A stretch of 64,000 nt of DNA from Lactobacillus sp. HBUAS51381 (lineage in GTDB: Bacteria > Bacillota > Bacilli > Lactobacillales > Lactobacillaceae): the NCBI RefSeq assembly GCF_012641095.1, contig NZ_JAAVSC010000004.1, forward strand, positions 1-64,000, given 5' to 3'. This document shows positions 25,317-35,309 of the stretch, piece after piece (positions within the stretch are counted from its first letter, which is position 1; every line of letters begins with the position of its first letter). Under the pieces are notes generated by a model. That model worked only from the letters and a program-made list of their open reading frames with translations. It ran no database searches and was not told where the DNA came from. The translations under genes and the position numbers were made by a program.

Positions 25317-28091
25317 TTACTTCTTATCGGTTGTGTCGTCATGACGTTTGGCCACGCGAACGGGTTTACGATCGGCACGCTTGCGTTTCCGGAATTGCAT
25401 CGGCTTTTGTGCCGGGATAATAACGGAAAGCTTACCGAAGGATGACGCCATCAACGGCAAGGCCAGGTTGAAGATGATGGCGGTGAAGATCGTGATCAGC
25501 GTCACGGCAGTCAACGTCTGGGATTCTGCGGCTAAGAGACCGAGAACACCCGCAATGATGATAAACAGTGAGTGACGCATGGTCTGACCGACCTCGTGAA
25601 TTCCTGGCAATAACCAGTCGAGGAGGGGACCATCATTCAGCCGATAGCTCAAGGCCAACTGGGTCAACTCGACCACCGCGAGAACGGTGAGTGGAATGAA
25701 GGCCAGCAGAGGAACTTGCCAGTTGAATTCACTATTTCCGGTAATCCAGCCCATGATGAGTTGGGTTAACTGGTAACCTGCCGCAGCAGAAGCCAGGAAC
25801 GTCAAGAACCAGTAACCGGCTTGAAGCAGCGACCGACTGAACAGAACGAGCAGGAGTAGCGTAATGCCAAAGACCAGAATTAAGACCCGTGGTAAGTCGT
25901 GTTGATATTGCGACTGGATGGTGCTAGCAACGACTGGCTGACCACTGAAGGTGAGTGTGGCGTTGTTCAGTACCGTCCCACGTAATTGACTTTGGGCAAC
26001 TTGTTTGAGTTGCTTTAGGGTTTGCGTGGTGGTCTTCGCATTCGGTGCCTGCTTCAACGTAATCGTTAAGTAGGTCGATTGCACCTTGGCATCCGTGTAG
26101 TTGGTCAAGGATTGTTGGAAATCACCGCTGGCAATCTGCGTTGGTGACAAGTATAAGGACTTGGCCGCTTCAGAAGACTGCAAGCCACTGAGGTAAAGGT
26201 AAATCTTATTCAAGGACTTTTGCATGCTAGACACTTGTTTTCTGGACGTCTTCAAGCTATCGCTAACCGCCTTGATGGCTTCGGCATAGTTGCTCAGACT
26301 CGATTGCGCGTTGGTTACCCCGGTGTTCACCGTGCCGACAGAATTGGAGATGGCCGTTAAGTCGTTGACGGCGGTGTTTAACTCTGTATTGACGGCGTTT
26401 AACTGGTTGATGTAACGCGTGATCCGTTTAGACGTACTCGTGGTGCCCGCAGCAGTTGAACGACTCAGTGCTGCTTGGAGCGATGACTGCAAGACGTTAC
26501 TGTCACTCATTAAGGCCGTAGTCTGCGTCGTTAACTTATTGAGGCGTTTGACTTCGGACTTCAGCGTAGACTGTTTCAGATTCGTCTTATCAGACTGGAG
26601 GTCATTGCGGACGGTGCCCAACTGACCGACGATTCCCGTAATATTTTCGTTAAGGGAACTCAGTTGGTTAGATACGTAATACTGTGTAATGGGCTGACCA
26701 CCCGGTTGGGTGACGGAAGTGACCGAGGCAACCCCTGGTTGTGCCTGAAGTTTCTTGGTCAGATTATCCAGTTGATAGAGTTGATTTTGATTGTCGAGGC
26801 GTTGATTGGTTGAGATGTACAGCGTGACTGGCGTTGCTTTCCCTTGGCCAAAATGCGCACTTAAAACCCGAGCACCCTGCACGGCTTGATTATTCGGAAT
26901 GTCTTGGGCGTTGTCATAGTTGAGGTTTGTCCGGTTGGCAAAGACAACGGGGACAATTAGATACAGAACCACGGCGACCGCAATCCAAGGTTGCCAGAGA
27001 CCGAATTTGGTCAAATGGAACCATAACTTGTGATCCTTAAGCCGTGGCCGCGTCTTCTTCGGCCAGAAGAGACTGTTGCCCAGCATTCCCGTAAAGACGG
27101 GAACCAAGGTGACACTGGCGATCCCGGTGATGGCGAAGCCGATGCCCAATAAGCCAAATGCCCGAATGGTCGAGAAATCAAAGAGCATGAGACTGCCAAA
27201 GGCGATGGTTAAACTCAACGTACTGATTAAGATCCGATAACCCAAGTCATTGACCACTTTAGAGGTGGCGGCTTGGCTGTCGGCACCATCGTCCGTCAGG
27301 TTACGCAGTTCCCGGAAGAACCAGAAGCTGGTCAGTAACGTGAAGAGGCTGATTCCCAACAGCAGGAAGATCGGCGTGTACTCGGAGTACGCAAAGTTCC
27401 AGTGATAGGCCAGGTTGGTCGCCAGGGAGAGTGTCGCAATATAACTAATTAAAATAGCTAAAAATGTGATAATCGGGGCGATGATTGACGCGAATAAAAT
27501 CCCCATGGCAATTAACGCAATCAGCATGGTCATCAAGATGACGATTAACGTGAATGATGAGATGTGCTCATTGGCGGCATCACTGATAATCTCGGGGCTC
27601 GTCACGTAGGTGTTCAAGCCGACCGTTGAGATCTGTGATTTCAGTTGTGAGGTGATTTGCCGTACGGTTCCTTGATTGTGGCTGACCTCGAGTTGAACGA
27701 TTTCCGTGGATTTATCCTTGGAAAGGAGTTGGGTGCGGCTCGTTGGTGTGTTGGTCATGGTCGTGATCTTTTGGACACCATAGTAGCTGGACCGCTTCTG
27801 CAATTCGGACACAGTCTTGTTGACTGAGGCCAGTTGCTTGTTTGTGAGGGCACCATCAGGGTTGTTAAAGACCGCGTTGACAGTGTACGTTCCGTTCAGG
27901 TTACGCCCCCAGTTGTTTTTGAGCTGGGTCGCCTTAACGGGTTGACTCGTATTTGCCAATTGTGGTTGACCATCATATTGAATAATCGTCTTGACATTTG
28001 GCAAGGTGACAATGGCCGCAAAGACCACGATTAACCAGAATACGAGTGCAAAAATCCGGTTGTGGTGAAGCTTTCTTATCCGTTCTCGCAT
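25317..28091 (-). CDS. MMPL family (RND-type) membrane transporter
   Basis: 924 residues. Two halves, each with one N-terminal helix, a large outside domain and five to six helices. The second outside region (about 470-660) is a long coiled, Thr/Ser/Gln-rich segment rich in heptads. Membrane parts include SLTIAFGSLMLFDFSTIRAFG with an RND-like Asp. Members (YdfJ/MmpL) export lipids or toxic compounds with proton energy. The C-terminal tail is very basic. Monocistronic. Confidence 0.88.
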   Translation of the reverse strand: MRERIRKLHHNRIFALVFWLIVVFAAIVTLPNVKTIIQYDGQPQLANTSQPVKATQLKNNWGRNLNGTYTVNAVFNNPDGALTNKQLASVNKTVSELQKRSSYYGVQKITTMTNTPTSRTQLLSKDKSTEIVQLEVSHNQGTVRQITSQLKSQISTVGLNTYVTSPEIISDAANEHISSFTLIVILMTMLIALIAMGILFASIIAPIITFLAILISYIATLSLATNLAYHWNFAYSEYTPIFLLLGISLFTLLTSFWFFRELRNLTDDGADSQAATSKVVNDLGYRILISTLSLTIAFGSLMLFDFSTIRAFGLLGIGFAITGIASVTLVPVFTGMLGNSLFWPKKTRPRLKDHKLWFHLTKFGLWQPWIAVAVVLYLIVPVVFANRTNLNYDNAQDIPNNQAVQGARVLSAHFGQGKATPVTLYISTNQRLDNQNQLYQLDNLTKKLQAQPGVASVTSVTQPGGQPITQYYVSNQLSSLNENITGIVGQLGTVRNDLQSDKTNLKQSTLKSEVKRLNKLTTQTTALMSDSNVLQSSLQAALSRSTAAGTTSTSKRITRYINQLNAVNTELNTAVNDLTAISNSVGTVNTGVTNAQSSLSNYAEAIKAVSDSLKTSRKQVSSMQKSLNKIYLYLSGLQSSEAAKSLYLSPTQIASGDFQQSLTNYTDAKVQSTYLTITLKQAPNAKTTTQTLKQLKQVAQSQLRGTVLNNATLTFSGQPVVASTIQSQYQHDLPRVLILVFGITLLLLVLFSRSLLQAGYWFLTFLASAAAGYQLTQLIMGWITGNSEFNWQVPLLAFIPLTVLAVVELTQLALSYRLNDGPLLDWLLPGIHEVGQTMRHSLFIIIAGVLGLLAAESQTLTAVTLITIFTAIIFNLALPLMASSFGKLSVIIPAQKPMQFRKRKRADRKPVRVAKRHDDTTDKK

Positions 28092-28226
28092 ATGTAATCT
28101 TAGTCCTCTCTATCTAATCAAATTCCCGCCGTGCAAGCAGGGTGCAGTTCACTCTCAATTTTACCATATCAAGGGGGAATCGGGCCGATTTTGGCTTTAT
28201 TTAAGAAAGTTTAAGAAACCCTTTCG

Positions 28227-28254
28227 TTGACACTGAGAATAAAGCGGGTAAAGT
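28227..28254 (+). promoter_or_regulatory. Sigma-A-type promoter
   Basis: TTGACA (28227-28232), 16-base spacer, TAAAGT (28249-28254), 40 bases ahead of the small gene at 28294. Confidence 0.6.
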
Positions 28255-28293
28255 AGAAGACCGCATACTAACTAAAAGAAAGAACGTGAAAAA

Positions 28294-28536
28294 ATGACGA
28301 AGCACCAACAGGCTTACCATAGTCCTTTCGCGGCCATGCTGACGCGTGACCGGTTTGCCCTAGCCACCCGATTGGCGGCCCAGTACCATCTCGACGAGAG
28401 TCAGGTGATGTTTGCGTACCTTCAAATCACGGCGGCCGTTGCCGAGTCAGGCAAGACGGTCACTGCGCGCCAACGAGAGATTGACCGGCGTTTCCAAGCA
28501 TTCCTGGACGATGCGGCAACGCCGAAAACACTTTGA
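28294..28536 (+). CDS. Small hypothetical protein, 80 aa
   Basis: Helical, soluble, mildly basic protein with no recognised motif; starts MTKHQQAYHSPFAAMLTRD. The ribosome binding site is weak (GAAAG), but a good promoter stands upstream and codon use matches neighbours, so I accept it as real. Function unknown. Confidence 0.6.
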   Translation: MTKHQQAYHSPFAAMLTRDRFALATRLAAQYHLDESQVMFAYLQITAAVAESGKTVTARQREIDRRFQAFLDDAATPKTL

Positions 28537-28740
28537 TTGCAGTTTTAGGTGTTTTCCCGTAAACTTAATTAATTAGATTAATCTTGTTTTGGATGATGGG
28601 TTTGTGGGAATGCGGGTCACGGGGCAGTCAATCGACCGTGGCCGTAAGGTTGGGGCATGTTTCCGGCAGATTACCCGCGCTACGGGCGATAACGGACATA
28701 AATTTTTTGAAGTCAAGCATACGGAAGGTGGGCGGTTGCC

Positions 28741-29718
28741 ATGTGTACCAGTATCTTACAGATTGCCAAGGATGGGAGTCACATCTTGGCCCGGACCATG
28801 GATTGGCATGCGCTCTACGTCCAACCCCTGTTTGTCCCGCGGGGGTATCGGTGGCAGAGTGTTTTTGATAACCAGTGGCATACCAATCGTTACGCCATGA
28901 TCGGTGGCGGTGGGGCCCACCACCACGAGATTGATGTTTCGGATGGCGTCAATGAGATGGGGTTAAGTGTTCAGAAGTTGACGTTTGCCAACGGTTCACG
29001 GTTGGTTGAACGGCCGACCCCGGGACAGGTTCATCTGGCACCGTATGAATTCTCCTTTTATCTGCTGGCTAACTACGCTTCCGTGGCCGACATTGAAGTG
29101 CACCTGGCTGAGATTCAGTTGATGAGTGGGGCCTACGCCGTCAACAATATTGGCGATTCCGAGCTCCATTTTGCGGTGGTCGATCGGACGGGGCGTACCG
29201 TGGTGATTGAACCCACGCATTTCCCCATGCGTATTCGAGAAAATCCGTTGGGCGTGGTGACCAACAGTAAAGATTTTGAATTACAACTTGAACGGCTGGG
29301 ACAGTACGTTAACTATACCGATGATTTTGAAATGGGGACGGTTCCGTTAAACGCCCCACGGGTGACGACCGGCCGCTTCTCCGGCAAGCCCGTGCCGAGC
29401 GGGTCCTACACGCCGGGTGGCCGCTTCGTGCGCGCCGCCTACTATAAGGAACGTGCCGATTTGCCCGCCGATGAATCGGAAGGAATTATCAGCGCGTGGC
29501 ACCTACTGGACAGCGTGGCCGTTCCCAAGAGTCACCAGTACCGTCCCACGTATTCCGTCTACCGGGCGGCAACGTGCAGCGAGTCGCTGACCTATTACTT
29601 CCAGCCCTACAACCGGTTAGACGTGGTCCAGTTAAAATTAACCCCGGAAATGTTGGCGTGGACCAAGCCTAAATTTTACAATGTCAGCAATCAGTTGGCG
29701 GTTACGCCCCTGAACTAA
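28741..29718 (+). CDS. Linear amide C-N hydrolase, choloylglycine hydrolase family (Ntn)
   Basis: 325 residues. Met-Cys start exposes the nucleophile Cys2 after Met removal; Arg18 and Asp21 follow in ARTMDW as in bile salt hydrolase and penicillin V acylase, and Asn is present in VVTNSKDFE. It cleaves an amide bond; bile salts, penicillin V or acyl-homoserine lactones are the known choices of the family and sequence alone does not separate them. GGAAGGTGGG precedes the ATG. Monocistronic with terminator. Confidence 0.88.
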   Translation: MCTSILQIAKDGSHILARTMDWHALYVQPLFVPRGYRWQSVFDNQWHTNRYAMIGGGGAHHHEIDVSDGVNEMGLSVQKLTFANGSRLVERPTPGQVHLAPYEFSFYLLANYASVADIEVHLAEIQLMSGAYAVNNIGDSELHFAVVDRTGRTVVIEPTHFPMRIRENPLGVVTNSKDFELQLERLGQYVNYTDDFEMGTVPLNAPRVTTGRFSGKPVPSGSYTPGGRFVRAAYYKERADLPADESEGIISAWHLLDSVAVPKSHQYRPTYSVYRAATCSESLTYYFQPYNRLDVVQLKLTPEMLAWTKPKFYNVSNQLAVTPLN

Positions 29719-29730
29719 ACTAAGTGACAA

Positions 29731-29766
29731 ACAGCAGCGTGGGCCCAGACTCACGCTGCTGTTTTA
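29731..29766 (+). terminator. Intrinsic terminator
   Basis: CAGCAGCGTG/CACGCTGCTG then TTTT, 13 bases after the amide hydrolase gene. Confidence 0.8.
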
Positions 29767-29807
29767 GGACTGAAGGTTGACAGGTAAAACACAGATTGAA
29801 GACCTGG

Positions 29808-29876
29808 TGTGTGACTATCATCATCCGATAGTCACGTACTGGCCGCCTTACCGTTCGCCAAATTTGGTCTGGGACG
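29808..29876 (-). repeat. 3' fragment of an A-type structured repeat
   Basis: On the minus strand it reads CCAGACCAAATTTGG, CGAACGGTAAGGCGGCC, AGTACGTGACTATCGG and a GACTATC/GATAGTC hairpin, exactly as the 3' part and tail of copy A4. The 5' half is missing. Confidence 0.7.
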
Positions 29877-29900
29877 CGTGTATGAATGTTCGATCTCAAT

Positions 29901-30887
29901 TTAAGGAAGCATCCACAACAGGTTGGTGGCGATCATGGCAATGAGAATGCCGCGATGCAGTCGTGGATGGAGCATGATCAAAGCGAGGAACTCCCTGGCC
30001 CAACCGATGACGATGTATCCTGGTCGGGTGGGAGCGGGGTAACCGCCGGCGTGGATGCCCAGTTGGTGCGCGAGAAGTCGGGTACGGAAGAGATGGTAGC
30101 CGTTGGTAATCAGAACCACGCGCCCTCCTTGATGGGGTAATCGCCACCAGAGCTTCTGGCTATTGATTAGGTTGGTCCGAGTATTGGTCGCAGCGGTCTC
30201 TTGAATGATGCGTTCGGCGGGATAACCGTGTTGCGTGAGGTAAGCGGCCATAGCGGCGGCCTCGCTCAACGCTTCGTCGGGGCCCTGACCGCCGGTAACC
30301 ACCAGGGTGACGGGATGGTCCTGGCGTTGGGCAAAGGCTAAGGCGGTATCCAGCCGCGTGCCGAGGACCCGGCCAATTTGGTCTCCGTTGAGCAAGCCCG
30401 CGCCGAGAATGACTAAAGTATCGGCGTGCCGGGACCGCAAACAGATAACGCGCAGGTAGCCGACGAGTCCCGCACCGAAGAGAACGCCAAGGTAAAGGCT
30501 AAATGCGGGAATGAAGGTCAGCCAAGGCCACACGGTATCGTTGAAGGTGCCGTGACCGACCGCGTAGATCCAGGCGACACCCAGAAAGAGCCAGACCCAG
30601 ATGCCGGCGAGAAGTCCCAGCGTTAAGCGTTCGCGTTTGCGGACAATCAGCCGGGGCGTTCCCAGGATGAGCAGTAGCGTGAACAGCCCCCAAGCACCAA
30701 TCAACGCGATGATCAGGCGCCCGGTACCCGCAATAAGCGGTGCCCACGGCCGGTGGGACAGGGTGGCGAGTAGCGTGATTAAGCCACCGCTAAGAACGGT
30801 AACCACCGCACTGGTTAGGCCGTGGGGGTCCCAAATCGTTAGTAAAATAACCAAGCAAATTAAAACCATACTCGCACTCAGTAGCAT
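29901..30887 (-). CDS. YdcF/DUF218 family membrane protein
   Basis: 328 residues. About five N-terminal membrane helices, then the DUF218 domain (about 155-300) with LVILGAGLLNGD, VVTGGQGPDEALSEA and TNTRTNLINS, and a last C-terminal helix. This domain is linked in the family to envelope metabolism, but its reaction is not established. ATG at 30887 is preceded by AAAGGAGA. Confidence 0.85.
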   Translation of the reverse strand: MLLSASMVLICLVILLTIWDPHGLTSAVVTVLSGGLITLLATLSHRPWAPLIAGTGRLIIALIGAWGLFTLLLILGTPRLIVRKRERLTLGLLAGIWVWLFLGVAWIYAVGHGTFNDTVWPWLTFIPAFSLYLGVLFGAGLVGYLRVICLRSRHADTLVILGAGLLNGDQIGRVLGTRLDTALAFAQRQDHPVTLVVTGGQGPDEALSEAAAMAAYLTQHGYPAERIIQETAATNTRTNLINSQKLWWRLPHQGGRVVLITNGYHLFRTRLLAHQLGIHAGGYPAPTRPGYIVIGWAREFLALIMLHPRLHRGILIAMIATNLLWMLP

Positions 30888-31004
30888 GGGCGGTCTCCTT
30901 TCAAGGTAAAGTTTAAGTTTTGTTGAGGCTTTGGATAATTCATTCTATCTAAAGAAAAACTCGTTATAATTGAGAACATTATAACCGAGATTGGAGGAAT
31001 CCGG

Positions 31005-31628
31005 GTGCCACAGCGTCGAAAAGCCAAAAGAAAAACAACCCACAACCCAGCAACTGCCACCTGGATCTTCGTCATGGTCTTACTCGTCTTGGGTGGCGGG
31101 CTGCTGGCTCGCGGTAAAATCAAGACGGAAATTCAGAACCAGCGCATTGCACAAACGGCGAATAGTTCTACTGATAATGAATCTGCGGCTCAAAAAAAGT
31201 TTATCACAAAAATGGCCAAGCCGGCGGTACGCGTCTATCGACAAAACGGTCAAGTGCTACCCAGCATCGTGATTGCTCAGGCCATTTTGGAGTCCAGTTG
31301 GGGGACCTCACAACTCTTCTTGCAGGCCAATAATCCCTTTGGGGTGAAGGGGAGTTACGAGGGCCGCACCAAGTCCTTTTTAACCAATGAATACGTGAAT
31401 AATAAGAAGATTTCAGTGCACGCCAATTTTCGGGATTACCCGACGCTTACCGCGGCGATCTTGGATCACGATGCCTTACTGAAACGTAGCTATTTCAAGC
31501 AAACCGTGACGGATTACCAGACGGCGGCCAAGTTGCTACAGGAAAACGGCTATGCGACGGATCCCAGCTATGCCAAGAAGCTTACCAACCTCATTGCCAC
31601 CTACAACCTTAACCAGTACGACACATAG
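31005..31628 (+). CDS. Glucosaminidase (GH73), membrane-anchored
   Basis: 207 residues. A very basic start (MPQRRKAKRKTT), one membrane helix (about 20-38), then an AcmA-type GH73 domain (60-205). Catalytic Glu is in AQAILESSWGTSQL and the NPFGVKGSY and YPTLTAAILDHD blocks are typical. It cuts N-acetylglucosaminyl bonds in peptidoglycan. GTG start at 31005, with GGAGGAAT upstream. No LysM repeats, so it is anchored rather than wall-bound. Confidence 0.9.
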   Translation: MPQRRKAKRKTTHNPATATWIFVMVLLVLGGGLLARGKIKTEIQNQRIAQTANSSTDNESAAQKKFITKMAKPAVRVYRQNGQVLPSIVIAQAILESSWGTSQLFLQANNPFGVKGSYEGRTKSFLTNEYVNNKKISVHANFRDYPTLTAAILDHDALLKRSYFKQTVTDYQTAAKLLQENGYATDPSYAKKLTNLIATYNLNQYDT

Positions 31629-31642
31629 ACGAACGGTAAGGC
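31623..31642 (+). repeat. 3' tail fragment of an A-type repeat
   Basis: ACGAACGGTAAGGCGACC, the conserved 3' tail, lies across and directly after the stop of the glucosaminidase gene. Confidence 0.5.
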
Positions 31643-31702
31643 GACCTGCGTTGCTGAAAGCTGGTGCCAGCCACAGGCACTCACAAGCTAATAATATGTA
31701 AC

Positions 31703-31750
31703 CCAAAACGGGACGGTACCGGCAATTGTGCTGGTGCCGTCTCGTTTTGG
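31703..31750. terminator. Bidirectional terminator
   Basis: CAAAACGGGACGGTACC pairs with GGTGCCGTCTCGTTTTG between convergent genes. Confidence 0.75.
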
Positions 31751-31791
31751 TTGAGCGAGCCGTTGCCGACTAAAAATCCGGTCGGTCAAGT

Positions 31792-33120
31792 TTAGTGTTC
31801 GTCATAGTAGCGTGCCAGATCATAGAGCGTCTTGGCCAAGCCATCCATCGACCGTGTCGGTGCTTGGTTGGCGAACAGGACGACCCCGGACTTGTTGCCC
31901 TCCGAGCCGTACAGGACCGTTTCATAACCGGCGCCGCTGAGGGTTCCGCGAACGCGCTTCATACTGCCACTGTAATGGTATAGCCCACCACCATAAGTTA
32001 ACTTATAGTCGTTGGCCAAATCGTAATACTGATTGGTCGTCAGGATCTTACCATTACGAAGGCCCTTTTGAATCGCGTAGTAGTCAGCCGGCGTTGAGTA
32101 GTAATTACCGGCGCCTAAAAGCGAAGAGACCAGCGCTTGAGAAGCGTTGTCTGGGTTATAGTTCTTGCCATTGGCGTAACTGTAACCATTGGCCACAACA
32201 CCACTCTTGGGCAGGTTGCTCCAAGCGAAGGTGTGCTTGAGGTTCAGTGGCGCAATAATCCGATCTTGGACCAGCTGATCGTAGCTCTTACCGGTGACCT
32301 TAGAGGCGATTCCGGCTAACAACGTAAAGTTGGCATTCGTATAGTTAAAGCTACCACTTTTCCCAACTGAAAGCTGGTTTAGCGTATAGTTGATTTCGGC
32401 GGATTGTGTCGTTAACAGCGTCGAAGGCGTGGACTCGGACATGTCGATGCCGGAGCGTTGATTTAACAGTTGTCGGAGCGTAATCTGGTTACTATTCTTG
32501 ATGCCAGGGTAGTAACGACTGAGCTTGTTGTTCAGCGACAGTTTTCCTTGACCAGCCAACTGTTCGATGAGGGCTCCCGTCATGATCTTCTGTAGCGAAG
32601 CGATGGGGTAAATGGTCGTCGACGAATTCAACGTCTTGGTCGTAGCATCGGCGTAACCGACGTTGACGTGACTCGCACCAGTCGCGTAACTGTTGAAGAG
32701 CATGGCACTCCCTTGAAAGTGGGCGTTGTTCAAGAGGGCTTTTGCATTTTGACTGCGACTAAACGGTTCTAGTGCGCGGACGTCAACCCAGCCGATCGTG
32801 TCGCCGTACCAGGAAAACTTCGCGAATTGCACCCCGTTAGACAGCGTCGCAATCTGACTGACCTTGACGAAGCGATGTTGCCAGTTTTTTCCACTGGCAT
32901 CGCGGGTCTTGGCCGAGCGTTGCGTGTAGTAGGGGGCGTAGTAATAAATCCCGTCATTACGACTGCCTTGATTGACAAAGCGGGCGTTGTAACTGGTGTT
33001 CTTGGTACTCTTAATACCCAGGTAGCTGCTGGCATCGGCGGAAATCGTCGATAGACCACCAGCGAGGGCACAAGCGAGCGTGACCCCCAAAATTGTCACA
33101 AATTTCTTCAAAATCATCAT
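31792..33120 (-). CDS. Serine hydrolase (beta-lactamase class C-like) with SH3/GW-like domain
   Basis: 442 residues. Signal peptide (cleavage near ISADASS), a GW/SH3-like region (about 35-115, ending IGWVDVRAL), then a serine beta-lactamase/D,D-peptidase-like domain. Active-site SLQK (about residue 176) and Tyr-x-Asn in NYTNANF fit class C; a C-terminal HYSG replaces the KTG box. Probably a surface peptidoglycan or peptide hydrolase, not a drug-resistance enzyme (inference). Two ATGs (33120, 33117) are possible. Confidence 0.87.
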   Translation of the reverse strand: MMILKKFVTILGVTLACALAGGLSTISADASSYLGIKSTKNTSYNARFVNQGSRNDGIYYYAPYYTQRSAKTRDASGKNWQHRFVKVSQIATLSNGVQFAKFSWYGDTIGWVDVRALEPFSRSQNAKALLNNAHFQGSAMLFNSYATGASHVNVGYADATTKTLNSSTTIYPIASLQKIMTGALIEQLAGQGKLSLNNKLSRYYPGIKNSNQITLRQLLNQRSGIDMSESTPSTLLTTQSAEINYTLNQLSVGKSGSFNYTNANFTLLAGIASKVTGKSYDQLVQDRIIAPLNLKHTFAWSNLPKSGVVANGYSYANGKNYNPDNASQALVSSLLGAGNYYSTPADYYAIQKGLRNGKILTTNQYYDLANDYKLTYGGGLYHYSGSMKRVRGTLSGAGYETVLYGSEGNKSGVVLFANQAPTRSMDGLAKTLYDLARYYDEH

Positions 33121-33358
33121 CCATTCCCTTAAAGTTGAAGCTAAGTTTCTCCAAAGCCAGTTATATGGTAACGCGGCTCCGTTACATTTTCAACATTTTA
33201 TCCAGTAAACGGGTTAAGTGAACTAACTAATGCTATAAGTGGTTGTGGGGCACACTGGATAAAACAGTCGCAAGTTTAGGGGCAGTGTGGTAAACTAATC
33301 CAGATAAAAATATATTTATTCTATCGTCAACATAGATATTGAGGAGCTGAAAACACCG

Positions 33359-34147
33359 TTGTTACACTTTCTGGGCCAACTCTATGGGCCTTTCTTTGAT
33401 CTTCACAATTGGGAAACCGTGATTACCTCGGGTAACGATTGGCTAATTATTTTTTCACTGGTACTCATCGAATGTCTACTTTCCGTAGATAATGCCGTCG
33501 TGCTTGCTGCCCAAACGCAGTCATTGCCGACGCGTAAGCAGCAGGAAGAATCCCTGTTCTACGGGATTTGGGGTGCGTACATCTTCCGGTTTATCATCAT
33601 TGGACTGGGAACGTATCTGATTAATTTCTGGGAAATTAAGGTCATTGGTGCACTATATCTGGTTTTTCTGGTGTTTCAGTATTTCACCAAGACGCGGGTT
33701 AAACACACCCGTAAGCTGGTTAAGGATAAGAAAAAACGATTCTTACCCTTATTCTGGTCCGTTGTATTACAGATTGAAATGATGGATATCATCTTCTCCG
33801 TGGACTCCGTTCTGGCGTCGTTAGCGATTTCCAGCAATCCCGTGATCGTGTTGATTGGGGGCTTGATTGGGATCCTAGCCATGCGGGGAGTCGCCGAGGT
33901 GATTATGAAGCTCATGCGGCGGATTCCGGAACTGGAACCGATGGCGTATATCTTGATTGCCTTAATTGCGGTAAAGCTCTTCGTCTCGATTCCCGCCATT
34001 GACATTGAGATCCCGGCCACGGCCTTTGGGATCATTGTGATTGGCGCGATTGTCGTGACCTTGATTATTCATGTGATTCGTAAGCGGCGGCAACCGGCTA
34101 AGAAAGCAACTAAGGCCAAGGAACCGTCAAATTCAACTGAATCGTAA
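33359..34147 (+). CDS. TerC family integral membrane protein
   Basis: 262 residues with seven or so membrane helices. Motifs ECLLSVDNAVV (about 36) and MMDIIFSVDSVLAS (about 145) hold the paired acidic residues of TerC, linked in other bacteria to manganese export or tellurite resistance. The start is TTG at 33359 with GAGGAG 12 bases upstream. I see no yybP-ykoY riboswitch in the leader. The C-terminus is basic. Confidence 0.88.
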   Translation: MLHFLGQLYGPFFDLHNWETVITSGNDWLIIFSLVLIECLLSVDNAVVLAAQTQSLPTRKQQEESLFYGIWGAYIFRFIIIGLGTYLINFWEIKVIGALYLVFLVFQYFTKTRVKHTRKLVKDKKKRFLPLFWSVVLQIEMMDIIFSVDSVLASLAISSNPVIVLIGGLIGILAMRGVAEVIMKLMRRIPELEPMAYILIALIAVKLFVSIPAIDIEIPATAFGIIVIGAIVVTLIIHVIRKRRQPAKKATKAKEPSNSTES

Positions 34148-34152
34148 TCTCT

Positions 34153-34183
34153 AGGAGGTGGCCTGCGGGTCAGCTCCTTTTTT
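34153..34183 (+). terminator. Intrinsic terminator after terC
   Basis: AGGAG, TG, CC pair with GG, CA, CTCCT, then six T. Confidence 0.7.
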
Positions 34184-34438
34184 ATGGAATCGACTTTTCC
34201 CCCTCTACTAATTACTAATGTAAAATTGGCCGAATTTGTTGCACATTTTTGCTAAATTTGTAAAAGCTATTCAGGGCTGAAGAAAAATTTGGTCTAGTGA
34301 AGTCAATTAATTTGCTGCAAATCGCCTAGTTGTGGCGGCGAATGTTTACGATCGGCCTGAACGCGGGGGACTTTATCCATAGTTGATGAATGAACGTGGT
34401 ACCATAGAAAGCAAGATGAATGAAGGAGGTCACGTTTT

Positions 34439-35305
34439 ATGCAAATTGGATTTATCGGAACTGGCGTGATGGGCACTGGGATCGTGTCGAACTTGTTAAA
34501 GGCGGGCAACGCCGTCGTGGTGTATAACCGGACGAAGGCTCATGCCCAACGCGTCTTGGATGCCGGAGCCACTTGGGCGGATTCTCCTCAAGCTGTGGCC
34601 CAACAAGCTAAGCTGGTGATGACCATGGTCGGCTATCCCAGCGATGTGGAAGCCGTTTATACCGGTGAGCATGGCGTTTTTGCCGGGACTCAGGCGGACA
34701 GTATCATCGTCGATATGACCACGAGTACGCCGGCGTTGGCGGTCAAGTTAACCGGTCTGGCGCATGACCACCACATTCAGGCGCTGGATGCACCGGTATC
34801 CGGCGGGGATGTGGGTGCCAAGAATGCCACATTAACCGTCATGGTGGGTGGTGACCGCGCCGCCTACGATCAGATTCTACCGATTTTTGAACAAATCGGG
34901 CAACGCGTGAACTACTTTGGTGCAGCCGGCAAGGGCCAACACACCAAGATGGCCAACCAGATTATGATTGCCGGAACAATGACCGGATTGACGGAGATGC
35001 TGGTCTACGCCAAGGCGGCAGGCTTGGACTTGCCGCAGGTCTTAGCCACGTTGAGCAGTGGGGGTGCCGACAACTGGAGCATGGACAATTACGTGCCCCG
35101 AATCTTAAAGGGCGACTACACGCCGGGCTTCTTCGCCAAGCATTTCCTAAAGGATCTCCGAATTGCCTTACAGGAGGCCGACCGGATGAAGCTAGATTTG
35201 CCGGCGACCAAACAAGCCAAGCTGCTCTACGAAGCGATGGTCGATGACTTCGGTTTGGGCGATGACGGGACACAAGGTTTGATTAAGACGTACGAACAGA
35301 AATAA
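34439..35305 (+). CDS. NAD(P)-dependent beta-hydroxyacid dehydrogenase
   Basis: 288 residues. N-terminal Rossmann motif GFIGTGVMGTG (4-14), then the substrate motif DAPVSGGDVGAKNATL (about 118-133) and catalytic Lys in GKGQHTKMANQ (about 170). Belongs with 3-hydroxyisobutyrate/tartronate semialdehyde-type enzymes; the exact hydroxyacid is unknown. AAGGAGG precedes the ATG. Monocistronic. Confidence 0.9.
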   Translation: MQIGFIGTGVMGTGIVSNLLKAGNAVVVYNRTKAHAQRVLDAGATWADSPQAVAQQAKLVMTMVGYPSDVEAVYTGEHGVFAGTQADSIIVDMTTSTPALAVKLTGLAHDHHIQALDAPVSGGDVGAKNATLTVMVGGDRAAYDQILPIFEQIGQRVNYFGAAGKGQHTKMANQIMIAGTMTGLTEMLVYAKAAGLDLPQVLATLSSGGADNWSMDNYVPRILKGDYTPGFFAKHFLKDLRIALQEADRMKLDLPATKQAKLLYEAMVDDFGLGDDGTQGLIKTYEQK

Positions 35306-35309
35306 CGAA

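Noticed and set aside
33180-33358. yybP-ykoY manganese riboswitch before terC
   Set aside because: The conserved GGGGAGUA-type core was not found.
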